From: DASYML01 sp036399835
Lineage (GTDB): Bacteria; Acidobacteriota; Blastocatellia; Pyrinomonadales; Pyrinomonadaceae
Length of the DNA: 19,701 bases
Assembly: GCA_036399835.1 (NCBI GenBank)
Contig: DASWMI010000050.1
Location: 1 to 19,701, forward strand
Reading direction: 5' to 3'
The position numbers were made by a program, and so were the translations under genes. The notes beneath the pieces are model-generated. The model did no database searches. It was given only the letters and a program-made list of their open reading frames with translations, and was not told the origin of the DNA. Below are positions 7,400 to 13,741 of this stretch, one piece after another; within the stretch, counting starts at the first letter, position 1; each line of letters begins with the position of its first letter.

Positions 7400-8185
7400 A
7401 GTCTTTTCGCTCCGACGCGCGACGCATAAAGCAGAGACGCCGAACGGAAAATTTATGTGGCGCAGGAAGTGTCTTTCAGCGCCGAGCACGCGCCCCAGGA
7501 TGCCGTTGAGCGCCGAGACGTTGATGTTATTTTCCGAAGCCGGCTTGAGGCCCGTCGCGCGCATTATTATTCTGCCGAAAAGTACGGGCGCGAAAAAGCT
7601 GATGTTGGCGTAAGTCGCGCGCTCGACTTCGAGGCCCGCTGCGCGCACAGAGCGGCTCAGGGAAGCAAGGGTATAACGCCGCCTGTGATGGCTCACGTCA
7701 TCCTGCACGCCCCACAGAAACATAAAGGCAGGAACAAAAAAGAGCGCACGCCCACCTGGACGCAGGACGCGCCGCATCTCTTTGAGGCCAGCCACGTCGT
7801 CATCCAGATGCTCTACGACATCGAGCGCCGTCACCAGGTCAAAAGAGTTATCCTCAAAGGGCAACTTCTCCGCCTCGCCCTGCCGCACGCCCTCTAATCC
7901 ACGCGCGCGACAGAAAGAGAGCGCGTCCGCAGAGACATCCACGCCTTCTGCCTCGCCGTACCGCGCCAGCAGCTCAAGATTCGCGCCCGTCCCGCACCCG
8001 ACATCCAGTATGCGCGGGCGCTCGGTTTCCAGATTACGGCAAATCTCTTTGACAAAGCTCTCTATGATGCGACGACGCCCGGCAAACCACCAGTGAGATT
8101 CCTCTACGCGATACATAATCGCGTAGGTGTGCTGCTGCATCTCCTGCGGCAGGCTGTGACCGATGTTTTTCGTGACGCTCGACAT
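7397..8185 (-). CDS. Class I SAM-dependent methyltransferase (HWWF..R type)
   Basis: A 262-residue protein with a Rossmann methyltransferase core: motif I ILDVGCGTGANL (59-70), an acidic residue after GVDVS (81-85), VEHLDDD (124-130) and MRRVLRPGGRALFFVPA (137-153). The N-terminal VEESHWWFAGRR (27-38) and the SHHRRRYT motif (165-172) are typical of a subgroup found in polysaccharide and lipid-linked sugar loci. A hydrophobic patch at 193-205 could touch the membrane. Its substrate is unknown; methylation of a sugar in the locus glycan is inferred from position. The start is ATG without a clear ribosome-binding site. Confidence 0.88.
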   Translation of the reverse strand: MSSVTKNIGHSLPQEMQQHTYAIMYRVEESHWWFAGRRRIIESFVKEICRNLETERPRILDVGCGTGANLELLARYGEAEGVDVSADALSFCRARGLEGVRQGEAEKLPFEDNSFDLVTALDVVEHLDDDVAGLKEMRRVLRPGGRALFFVPAFMFLWGVQDDVSHHRRRYTLASLSRSVRAAGLEVERATYANISFFAPVLFGRIIMRATGLKPASENNINVSALNGILGRVLGAERHFLRHINFPFGVSALCVARRSEKT

Positions 8186-8209
8186 TGGTTAAATAAGAAG
8201 CCTCGATAA

Positions 8210-8259
8210 AGATAGAGGGTTGAAAGTAAAAGCTTGAGCTTTCATCTCAACTCTCTCAA
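8210..8259. repeat. Weak heptamer palindrome between two methyltransferase genes
   Basis: The left side contains GATAGAG, GGTTGAA, AGTAAAA and GCTTGAG in 7-bp register, starting near 8211. The right side contains CTTTCAT 8239-8245, CTCAACT 8246-8252 and CTCTCAA 8253-8259. The two sides pair imperfectly, for example GTTGA with TCAAC and AAGCT with AGCTT. The right edge covers the stop codon (8256-8258) of the upstream gene. Units are more diverged than at the other junctions, so this one is the least secure. Confidence 0.35.
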
Positions 8260-9269
8260 TCTGGCTTTGCTTCAATCCTTCCAAACCCGCGCCAGCTATT
8301 CTTGTTGTGCCAGCTTATCTGGACCAGGCTTGCGCCGATTGTCTGCCACCATTCTTCAAACTCTTCACGAGAAATATAGAAGGCCGTCGGGGCGACCAGG
8401 TGGTCGAAGACTATCGTGTGCTGCTCGCGCCATCCGAAACCGGAGATGGCGTTGAGATATTCATTGTAGAACAAACGGCGCGCGAGTGCAGCACCGCTCG
8501 CGCTCCGGTTGAGTGGTCCATAGATGAGCTTGGTCGCAGCGTAAACGGCTGCCGCCGGAAGCTTGGAGAGATGCAGAAGGGCGCGGCGGTCTATGCGTGA
8601 AGTGACGCGCTCGCGCAGAGGGTTAATAAAGCGCGTAATCCATTCGTTATTCTCCGCGCCGTAGACCCAGGCCGAAAGCTGGCCTCCGGCTTTGACCCTC
8701 GAAGAGAGCGAGACGAAGCCCGCGCGCGGGTCCGGCAGATGATGAAGCACGCCGACCGAGAAAGCGTAATCGAAGATGCGGCGCAAAGGCAGTTGATAAA
8801 TATCCGCCTGTATGATGTGCGCGTTTTCCAGCTCGCGTGTCGCGGCGAAGGCCGATTCGACCGCCGCGCTCAGATCAACACCGATGACATCAAGTGCTCC
8901 CCAGCGCGCCGCAAGCTGCGTGTGCCTGCCTTTCCCGCAGCCGCCTTCAAGCACCACTTTGCCTTTAAAAAACTCGGGCTCGACGGGCGCAATCCAGCCC
9001 AGAAACTGCTCCGCATACCGCCCGTCTTCCTGCGTGAAGTGTTGCCACTGCCAGCCGAAATTCCTGGCCGTCGCGGCCTTGTCAGCCTCAACCTCTTCGA
9101 GGTCCGCGAAGCGCGGCACACCGCGCACGACCGGAAAGCGGCGACCACAGGCGATGCAATCAAGATCGCCCTCCAAGACATGCTCCGCCTCGCTCTTCGC
9201 CACCGCCAGCAGATGAATCTCTCCACCACAGGCAGGGCACGCCAGGTATGGCAACAATCTTTCTCTCAT
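8256..9269 (-). CDS. Methyltransferase with N-terminal Trm112-like zinc ribbon
   Basis: A 337-residue protein. Residues 11-15 (CPACG) and 38-42 (CIACG) form a four-cysteine zinc ribbon of the Trm112/UPF0434 type, followed by the usual VRGVPRF (48-54). A class I methyltransferase fold follows with motif I VLEGGCGKGRHT (106-117), GVDLS (130-134), QADIYQLP (154-161) and VLHHLPD (174-180). In most bacteria the two parts are separate or the ribbon activates a partner enzyme; a fused form is common in polysaccharide and secondary-metabolite loci. The C-terminal 130 residues are less typical and may bind the acceptor. The substrate is unknown. Confidence 0.88.
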   Translation of the reverse strand: MRERLLPYLACPACGGEIHLLAVAKSEAEHVLEGDLDCIACGRRFPVVRGVPRFADLEEVEADKAATARNFGWQWQHFTQEDGRYAEQFLGWIAPVEPEFFKGKVVLEGGCGKGRHTQLAARWGALDVIGVDLSAAVESAFAATRELENAHIIQADIYQLPLRRIFDYAFSVGVLHHLPDPRAGFVSLSSRVKAGGQLSAWVYGAENNEWITRFINPLRERVTSRIDRRALLHLSKLPAAAVYAATKLIYGPLNRSASGAALARRLFYNEYLNAISGFGWREQHTIVFDHLVAPTAFYISREEFEEWWQTIGASLVQISWHNKNSWRGFGRIEAKPD

Positions 9270-9279
9270 AAGTAAAAGA

Positions 9280-9371
9280 GTCCGAGAGTCTGAGAGTCTG
9301 GAGTCAAAGGCCGGAAGACTTTTTTTGTCTTTGGCTTTTGACTCCGGACTTCAGACTCCAGACTCCAGACT
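9280..9371. repeat. ACTCCAG heptamer palindrome with a T-rich loop
   Basis: The right side has four 7-bp units: ACTCCGG 9341-9347, ACTTCAG 9348-9354, ACTCCAG 9355-9361, ACTCCAG 9362-9368. The left side (9280-9319) is its imperfect reverse complement, with GAGTCTGAGAGTCTGGAGTC around 9285-9304. The apex is AGAC, a run of seven T (9320-9326) and GTCT. The predicted stem is about 35-40 bp with mismatches. The right side encodes the last residues of the epimerase (SLESGV) and its TGA stop. The left side begins 11 bp upstream of the next gene's start. Confidence 0.8.
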
Positions 9372-10319
9372 GTTTTTAAACCATTCGACGAAACGACGAA
9401 TGCCTTCCTCGATCTGTGTCTGCGGGTTATAGCCGAGCAGGCGGCGCGCCTTCTCTATGTTGGCGAAGGTTTGCGGCACATCGCCCGGCTGCGGCGGCTG
9501 GCGATTGATAACAGCCTTGTGGTCCAATTCCTTTTCAAGCAAAGCGATTAATTCGCGCAGCTCAACCGTGCGAGATTCGCCCAGGTTAAAGACTTCGTAA
9601 TCGCTCGCCGTGTAATCAATCGAGGCGCGCACGCCAGCGATGATGTCTTCGATATAGGTGTAATCGCGCCGCGTCGTGCCGTCGCCGAAGACGGGGATGG
9701 ATTGGCCCGCATTAATCAGCCTGGCGAATTTGTGTATGGCGAGGTCTGGCCGCTGCCTCGCTCCATAGACCGTGAAGAATCGAAGGCACACAGAGCGCAG
9801 CCCGTAGAGATGCGAGTAGGTATGGCAGAGCAGCTCGCCCGCCGCCTTCGTCGCGGCATAGGGCGAGATGGGCTGGCGTATGGAATCCTCTTCGCTAAAA
9901 GGGACGCTTGAGTTGATGCCGTAGACGGATGAAGACGAGCCGAAGACGAACTGGCTGACACCATGCCTGCGCGCCAGCTCAAGCAGGTTGAGCGTGCCGT
10001 TGATGTTTGTCTGCGCGTACAGCTCAGGTTCTTTCAATGAAGGACGCACGCCCGCCCGCGCCGCCAGATGCACGATGCAGTCAAACCTATTTTCAACGAA
10101 GAGAGGCTCAAGCAAAGGGCGCTCGCGTATGTCCGCCTGGACCAGTTTATATGATTCATCCTTGAGGTGAGAGCTAACGTTTCTGCGTTTGACTTCCGGC
10201 GCGTAAAAGTCGTTGAAATCGTCAACCACAGTCACGCGCCAGTCTCCTTCCGCCAGAAGGCTATCCACCAGATGCGACCCGATAAAGCCTGCCCCGCCCG
10301 TCACAAGAATATTTTTCAT
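9351..10319 (-). CDS. NAD-dependent nucleotide-sugar epimerase (UDP-glucuronate/UDP-glucose 4-epimerase-like)
   Basis: A 322-residue extended SDR enzyme that should invert C4 of a UDP-sugar through a 4-keto intermediate, supplying a precursor for the locus glycan. Visible motifs are the NAD-binding GGAGFIGSH (8-16), HLAARAGVRPS (84-94), SSSSVYG (128-134), catalytic Tyr154 and Lys158 in YAATK, and DYTYIEDI (219-226). VDDFNDFYAPEVKRRN (32-47) and GARQRPDLAIHKF (187-199) resemble UDP-glucuronate 4-epimerases more than GalE, but this is a judgement by eye. ATG at 10319 is chosen over a TTG two codons upstream. The last six residues come from a heptamer array, suggesting the original C-terminus was altered. 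Confidence 0.88.
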   Translation of the reverse strand: MKNILVTGGAGFIGSHLVDSLLAEGDWRVTVVDDFNDFYAPEVKRRNVSSHLKDESYKLVQADIRERPLLEPLFVENRFDCIVHLAARAGVRPSLKEPELYAQTNINGTLNLLELARRHGVSQFVFGSSSSVYGINSSVPFSEEDSIRQPISPYAATKAAGELLCHTYSHLYGLRSVCLRFFTVYGARQRPDLAIHKFARLINAGQSIPVFGDGTTRRDYTYIEDIIAGVRASIDYTASDYEVFNLGESRTVELRELIALLEKELDHKAVINRQPPQPGDVPQTFANIEKARRLLGYNPQTQIEEGIRRFVEWFKNSLESGV

Positions 10320-10323
10320 AATC

Positions 10324-10410
10324 AATCAGTTTTCGATTTTCAGTTTTCAGTTTTCAGTCGAAGCAACCTGTCTTTGCTCAAAACTAAAAACTGGAAACTG
10401 GAAACCGATT
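10324..10410. repeat. GTTTTCA heptamer palindrome filling the intergenic gap
   Basis: On the left are GTTTTCG 10329-10335, ATTTTCA 10336-10342, GTTTTCA 10343-10349 and GTTTTCA 10350-10356. On the right are CTCAAAA 10377-10383, CTAAAAA 10384-10390, CTGGAAA 10391-10397 and CTGGAAA 10398-10404. The sides are imperfect reverse complements, bounded by AATC (10324) and GATT (10407-10410). The structure runs from the methyltransferase stop codon (10409-10411) to 4 bp short of the epimerase ATG, so it occupies the whole gap. Confidence 0.8.
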
Positions 10411-11302
10411 ACTTCTTCGCGTATATCCAGAGATGCCAGCCCCAGCGCGAGGCCAGGCGCGCTTCCAGAGAGCGCGGCAGGAGATTTCCGACGAGCGGCA
10501 TCCAACGCTTATTCAAAAAGTGCGTCGCCAGCTTGACCTCCGCGAAGTCCCTGAACAGCTCGCGGGCCTCCCTACGCGAATAGACACGGGCCAGCGGATT
10601 GCCCGCGCCGTCCGTATTTCGATTCAGAAATTCTCCCGGCGCAAGATAGCTCTCTTCGTCTTCTTTCAAGCGCCTCGCATGTTCGCGCAGCGAATCCTTA
10701 GGCTCGCCCGTCAGCAACTGGACCAGCTTGATGCCCGGCTCATACTTCAGCAGGCGCGCTCCCGCGCGTCTAAGCATTCCTATGTTGACGCGATAATTGT
10801 ACGAATCTCTGTGATAGAGCATGACGACGGCGCGCCCTTCGGGACGCAGGACGCGATGCACCTCGCGCACCGCTTGCTCCGTGTCCGGCGTGTGATGCAG
10901 CACGCCGTGCGAATAAACGAGGTCGAAGCTTTCGCTGGGGAAGTCCAGATTCTCTGCGTCCGCCGTGCGAAATTGTCCGGCGAGGTCGAACAGCTCGAAA
11001 CGCCTGCGCGCCAATTCTACGGCGGCATCGGTCAGGTCAACGCCCGTGTAGTCAGCGCCCGCGCGAGCAAACTGCGCTCCGTCTGTGCCCAGCCCGCAGC
11101 CGATCTCAAGCACGCGCAAGCCCCTCGCGCTCTCGAAATCCGCGGCTGCCGGAATGTGCCATTCCTTATTGTAGCGATGCTCCTCGACCAACTCGTAAAA
11201 GCGGCGCGTGCCCGGCTCGGCATCCGTAAACTTCGTGCCGCAGGGGTTGGCCTGCCAGAAGCTGCGCACGCGCTCTTTTAAGTTGTAACCGGTATCCGAC
11301 AT
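10409..11302 (-). CDS. Class I SAM-dependent methyltransferase
   Basis: A 297-residue protein starting at MSDTGYNLKERVRSFWQ. The N-terminal FWQANPCGTK (15-24) and YELVEEHRY (36-44) motifs belong to a well-known methyltransferase subgroup and support this ATG. A TTG 49 codons upstream would add a hydrophobic leader that does not fit the family. Motif I is VLEIGCGLGTDG (64-75), followed by GVDLTDAAVELA (87-98), VLHHTPDTE (134-142) and VHRVLRPEGRAVVMLYHRDS (148-167). The C-terminal 130 residues are basic and may interact with a lipid-linked or membrane acceptor. The substrate is unknown. It is preceded by a 186-bp gap that may hold its own promoter. Confidence 0.86.
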   Translation of the reverse strand: MSDTGYNLKERVRSFWQANPCGTKFTDAEPGTRRFYELVEEHRYNKEWHIPAAADFESARGLRVLEIGCGLGTDGAQFARAGADYTGVDLTDAAVELARRRFELFDLAGQFRTADAENLDFPSESFDLVYSHGVLHHTPDTEQAVREVHRVLRPEGRAVVMLYHRDSYNYRVNIGMLRRAGARLLKYEPGIKLVQLLTGEPKDSLREHARRLKEDEESYLAPGEFLNRNTDGAGNPLARVYSRREARELFRDFAEVKLATHFLNKRWMPLVGNLLPRSLEARLASRWGWHLWIYAKK

Positions 11303-11488
11303 GAAGAGAAAACTGCTCTTTGCGAGAGGCTCAGATGACAGCCCATCCTGCTTCGCGTGTAGATAGAGAGCCTCCGCCACGCTCAAGCAAAGAGAGAAAA
11401 GTAGCACGCCCTCAAGCGAGACGACAAGTGCGGAAATCAGCGACCGCAACCGGGAAATTCCGCTTGGAACATCAATCTCCAGCGGAAG
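11303..11488 (-). other. Intergenic gap with two hairpins
   Basis: This gap separates the hydrolase stop from the methyltransferase ATG. TTCCGCT (11458-11464) pairs with AGCGGAA (11481-11487) immediately after the hydrolase stop. On the minus strand it is followed by TTTCCC, so it may be a weak terminator. A second inverted pair, GAGGCTC (11326-11332) and GAGCCTC (11368-11374), has a 35-nt loop. I see no heptamer array and no convincing -35/-10 promoter. Confidence 0.35.
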
Positions 11489-12316
11489 CTAAAGAGGCTC
11501 CGGCTGCACAGCGTCATTGATGAAATCCGCGACCTGTTTTAAGTAAGCATCCCCGCCGAAGCCGACGACGTTGTGGCCCGCGCCGGGAAAGAGCAGGAGT
11601 TTTTTAGGGCCTCTGGCCGCGTCGTAAAGGACGTGTGATTGCTCCGTTGGAATCGTCGGGTCGGGGTCTCCGTGCGTGATAAGGACGGGGCAACTGACGC
11701 CTGATAATTTGCGCGCCGATTCAAAACGATTCTTCCCGAGCGAGTGCAGCCAGCGCGGCGACCAGGGAAACATCGCCGCCGCCATATCGCTCGCCGAGCT
11801 TAAACCCGATTCCAGGACCAGCGCCCCGCATCCTCTGCGCGAAGCCACATCTATGGCGGCGGTCGTCCCCAGCGATTGCCCGTAGAGCACTATCCTTTCG
11901 GCGGGCACGCCGCGTTGGTCCAGAATGTAATCGTAGGCCGCATCCGCATCCGTATAAATATCCCGCTCGCTCGCGACGCTGCCCTCGCTGCGCCCGTAGC
12001 CGCGATAGTCCAGCAGCAGGACATCAAGGCCGCGCGCGGCCAGTCGCTCTCCGACCCAGCCGACGTTATTCAGGTTGCCGCCGTTGCCATGAAAGTAGAT
12101 GACGGTCGCGGGTGCGGCCTCAGCCTGCGAGTGTACGAACCAGCCGTGCAGCCGCACATGATCGGAGGTGGTCAGCCAGACATCCTCGCCTCCAAGGGGA
12201 ATGGTCCAGTCGTTGCCGGGAGCATAACGCTCAGGATGAAAGACGACAGCCGTCTCGAAACGGCGCAGGGCGAAAAACAGGAGGCATACTGAAAGGATCG
12301 TCAACCCGATAAACAT
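11489..12316 (-). CDS. Alpha/beta hydrolase, membrane-anchored (BEM46/ABHD13-like)
   Basis: A 275-residue serine hydrolase. Residues 1-17 form a hydrophobic helix likely to anchor the enzyme in the membrane. The catalytic domain shows the oxyanion region HGNGGN (76-81), DYRGYGRSEG (103-112), the nucleophile elbow GQSLG (Ser148), the acid in HGDPDPTIP (Asp219 preferred) and His248 in GAGHN. Relatives are esterases or thioesterases of unknown physiological substrate. It could deacylate a glycan or lipid, but nothing in the sequence fixes this. The start is ATG at 12316. The gap of 62 bp to the upstream DUF4440-like gene contains one TGGTCCA word (12359-12365) and nothing else clear. Confidence 0.87.
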   Translation of the reverse strand: MFIGLTILSVCLLFFALRRFETAVVFHPERYAPGNDWTIPLGGEDVWLTTSDHVRLHGWFVHSQAEAAPATVIYFHGNGGNLNNVGWVGERLAARGLDVLLLDYRGYGRSEGSVASERDIYTDADAAYDYILDQRGVPAERIVLYGQSLGTTAAIDVASRRGCGALVLESGLSSASDMAAAMFPWSPRWLHSLGKNRFESARKLSGVSCPVLITHGDPDPTIPTEQSHVLYDAARGPKKLLLFPGAGHNVVGFGGDAYLKQVADFINDAVQPEPL

Positions 12317-12378
12317 AAAGACAGCTTTACGAATGCCCGCTCTCCTTGTTCGTGCTTCTGGTCCAAAAACTTAGTCTG

Positions 12379-12834
12379 CTATCTGCCTTTGAGGCTCGAA
12401 TAAGTCTTGACGCATTGCCATCGCCCGTCCCTTTTAATCCACACGTCCATGTACAACCACTGACGAGTCTTCGATTCTCCCTTTTCTTTGACTCGAATCG
12501 TATCCACTCCCGTCAAGATAGCCATCTCTTCATAGACCTGCACTTCCAACTGGTCACTCACTGCGGACTCGATAACCATCTCAGGCTGTCTATTTTTAAT
12601 CGAAGCCAGGTACTCGGATTTAGTCGCCCCACCGACAAAGCTAAATTCGTCTGCCAGCAACCGGTCCAGCGTTTTGACATCGCCCCTGACGGTCGCGTCA
12701 TCCCAGGCGCGCACCAGGTTTCGCAATTCCTGCTCGACCTTCAAATCACGAGCGCTCTTTTTATCCTTCGTCTGACCGAAAGCAAAAGAGCCGGTTAAGA
12801 GAATCATAGCGGCGAGAATCAAAGCGCGCTTCAT
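12379..12834 (-). CDS. Exported NTF2-like (DUF4440) protein
   Basis: A 151-residue protein with a signal peptide (MKRALILAAMILLTGSFAFG, likely cut before Gln21). It is followed by a single NTF2-fold domain from about 35 to 147: LRNLVRAWDDATVRGD (37-52), LADEFSFVGG (60-69), VDTIRVKEKG, and YMDVWIKRDGRWQCVKTY (128-145). DUF4440 domains bind small ligands or act as scaffolds; no catalytic residues can be assigned. A good ribosome-binding site, AAAGGAAG, lies about 9 nt upstream of the ATG. It is 57 bp downstream of the lipoprotein gene and probably cotranscribed with it. Confidence 0.85.
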   Translation of the reverse strand: MKRALILAAMILLTGSFAFGQTKDKKSARDLKVEQELRNLVRAWDDATVRGDVKTLDRLLADEFSFVGGATKSEYLASIKNRQPEMVIESAVSDQLEVQVYEEMAILTGVDTIRVKEKGESKTRQWLYMDVWIKRDGRWQCVKTYSSLKGR

Positions 12835-12891
12835 CGAATTATCTTCCTTTCGAGGATTATGAGGAGGATTAAACTTTGCGCATCTGTGCGG

Positions 12892-13509
12892 TTAATGTTG
12901 GACGTTGGCGGGCGGCGGTGGCCCGGCGGGGCTGCCCGTCTGCGTCCTTGCGCCCACGACTTCACGGAAGCTCTCCGTGACCTTTTGCAGCGTCAACTGG
13001 TTTTTGTCTATACGCGAGCGCAAGGTCCACGTCAGGATTTGATGAAAATGCTCCGGCGTCTCGACCGTCGTCACGATGTACGCAATCTTATAACTGTTGA
13101 CCGTGCCCTGCACTTCATATTGCATGCCCATATAGACATTAACGTTGACGGGAATAGCAGGCGTGGCCTCAGCCGACTCGACCCTTGAGATAAAATTTTT
13201 ACGAGTCAGCTCGGTAAAATCTCCGAGCGTAGTATCTTCCGCAAAGTCCTCCTTGCTTTCGCTGATGACGACCACGTACATCTCCGCCAGTCTGTTCGCA
13301 GCCTGTATGCCTGCCCGCTCATTCAAGGTCGTCTCCGCGCGCCAGCCGCCCGGGATGGTTAATTGAAATCTTCCGTCGCGGCTGGTCAAGACGGTCGGCT
13401 TGCCGGACTTCTGCGCCTCCTGCCGCAAACGCTGGACCAGCGTGCAACCCAGGAGAGCCGAGACGAGCAGCGCCAGTGGAAAGAGTTTTTTGAAGAGATG
13501 CAGGTCCAT
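12892..13509 (-). CDS. Putative lipoprotein, DcrB/PsbP-like fold
   Basis: A 205-residue protein with a type II signal peptide: basic DLHLFKK, a hydrophobic core and the lipobox ALLGC with Cys22 as the predicted acylated residue. The mature part begins with a charged linker. It continues with GRFQLTIPGGWRAE (46-59), then LNERAGIQAANRLAEMYVVVISESKEDF (62-89) and a C-terminal WTLRSRIDKNQLTLQKVTESFR (161-182), the pattern of small DcrB/PsbP-like (DUF1795-type) exported proteins. The tail is proline-rich (GSPAGPPPP). The function is unknown. On the minus strand TATAAA (13526-13521) lies close upstream of the ATG as a possible -10, with no good -35. The gene is divergent from the trans-sulfuration gene. 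Confidence 0.82.
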   Translation of the reverse strand: MDLHLFKKLFPLALLVSALLGCTLVQRLRQEAQKSGKPTVLTSRDGRFQLTIPGGWRAETTLNERAGIQAANRLAEMYVVVISESKEDFAEDTTLGDFTELTRKNFISRVESAEATPAIPVNVNVYMGMQYEVQGTVNSYKIAYIVTTVETPEHFHQILTWTLRSRIDKNQLTLQKVTESFREVVGARTQTGSPAGPPPPANVQH

Positions 13510-13565
13510 ATTTACCGTGCTTTATACGTTGGTCCAAATGCTTTTTGAGAGCTGTGCTTCAGAAC

Positions 13566-13670
13566 ATGATGAAGAAAGAGCGCCCTTCAAGCGTGCGGCT
13601 CTCCCCGGCAATCGCACGCGATGGCGATTTGAGCTATCATCTGCCTGAAGGGCTTCGCGATGCCCTTTAG
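13566..13670 (+). CDS. Candidate upstream ORF / leader peptide (34 residues)
   Basis: ATG at 13566 opens a 34-codon frame beginning MMKKERPSS and ending GLRDAL, with TAG at 13668-13670. It spans exactly the region of alternative hairpins upstream of the trans-sulfuration gene, and its stop codon follows the downstream hairpin. Two Met codons open the frame, which is suggestive for a sulfur amino acid gene but could be chance. No clear ribosome-binding site precedes it and codon use is mixed, so translation is uncertain. Confidence 0.25.
   Translation: MMKKERPSSVRLSPAIARDGDLSYHLPEGLRDAL
13582..13667 (+). promoter_or_regulatory. Leader with mutually exclusive hairpins upstream of the trans-sulfuration gene
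   Basis: GCCCTTCA (13582-13589) is complementary to TGAAGGGC (13646-13653), which would close a domain containing a perfect 7-bp hairpin (GCGTGCG 13591-13597 with CGCACGC 13613-13619) and a weaker GATGGC/GCTATC pair. The same AAGGGC (13648-13653) can instead pair with GCCCTT (13662-13667) across an 8-nt loop. The two folds cannot coexist, the geometry of an attenuator or riboswitch. There is no clean U-tract after the second hairpin. By eye it does not match the SAM-I, SAM-II or SAM-IV consensus. Confidence 0.4.
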
Positions 13671-13741
13671 CCCTGCGCGCCTTTTGCCTCAAGGCTGGAC
13701 GAGGCCCATCAACAAGAACGATTCGAGGAGAAGCTTTCATC

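Noticed and set aside
9280..10410. CRISPR array
   Set aside because: The repeats are 7-bp direct units without spacers, repeat length or cas genes; palindromic heptamer arrays describe them better.
206..11302. Exosortase (XrtA/PEP-CTERM) locus
   Set aside because: The AsnB and sugar transferase resemble genes of such loci, but no exosortase, PEP-CTERM protein or PrsK/PrsR-type regulator is present in the window.
11303..11449. 49-residue N-terminal extension of the methyltransferase from a TTG
   Set aside because: The extension is hydrophobic and unlike the family, while the family-typical N-terminus starts at the ATG at 11302.
13561..13741. SAM-I/SAM-IV riboswitch
   Set aside because: A CCGGCAAT segment recalls the SAM-I CCGGCAACC box, but the preceding GGGACTGGCCC-type sequence and helix order are absent, so only an unnamed leader is claimed.
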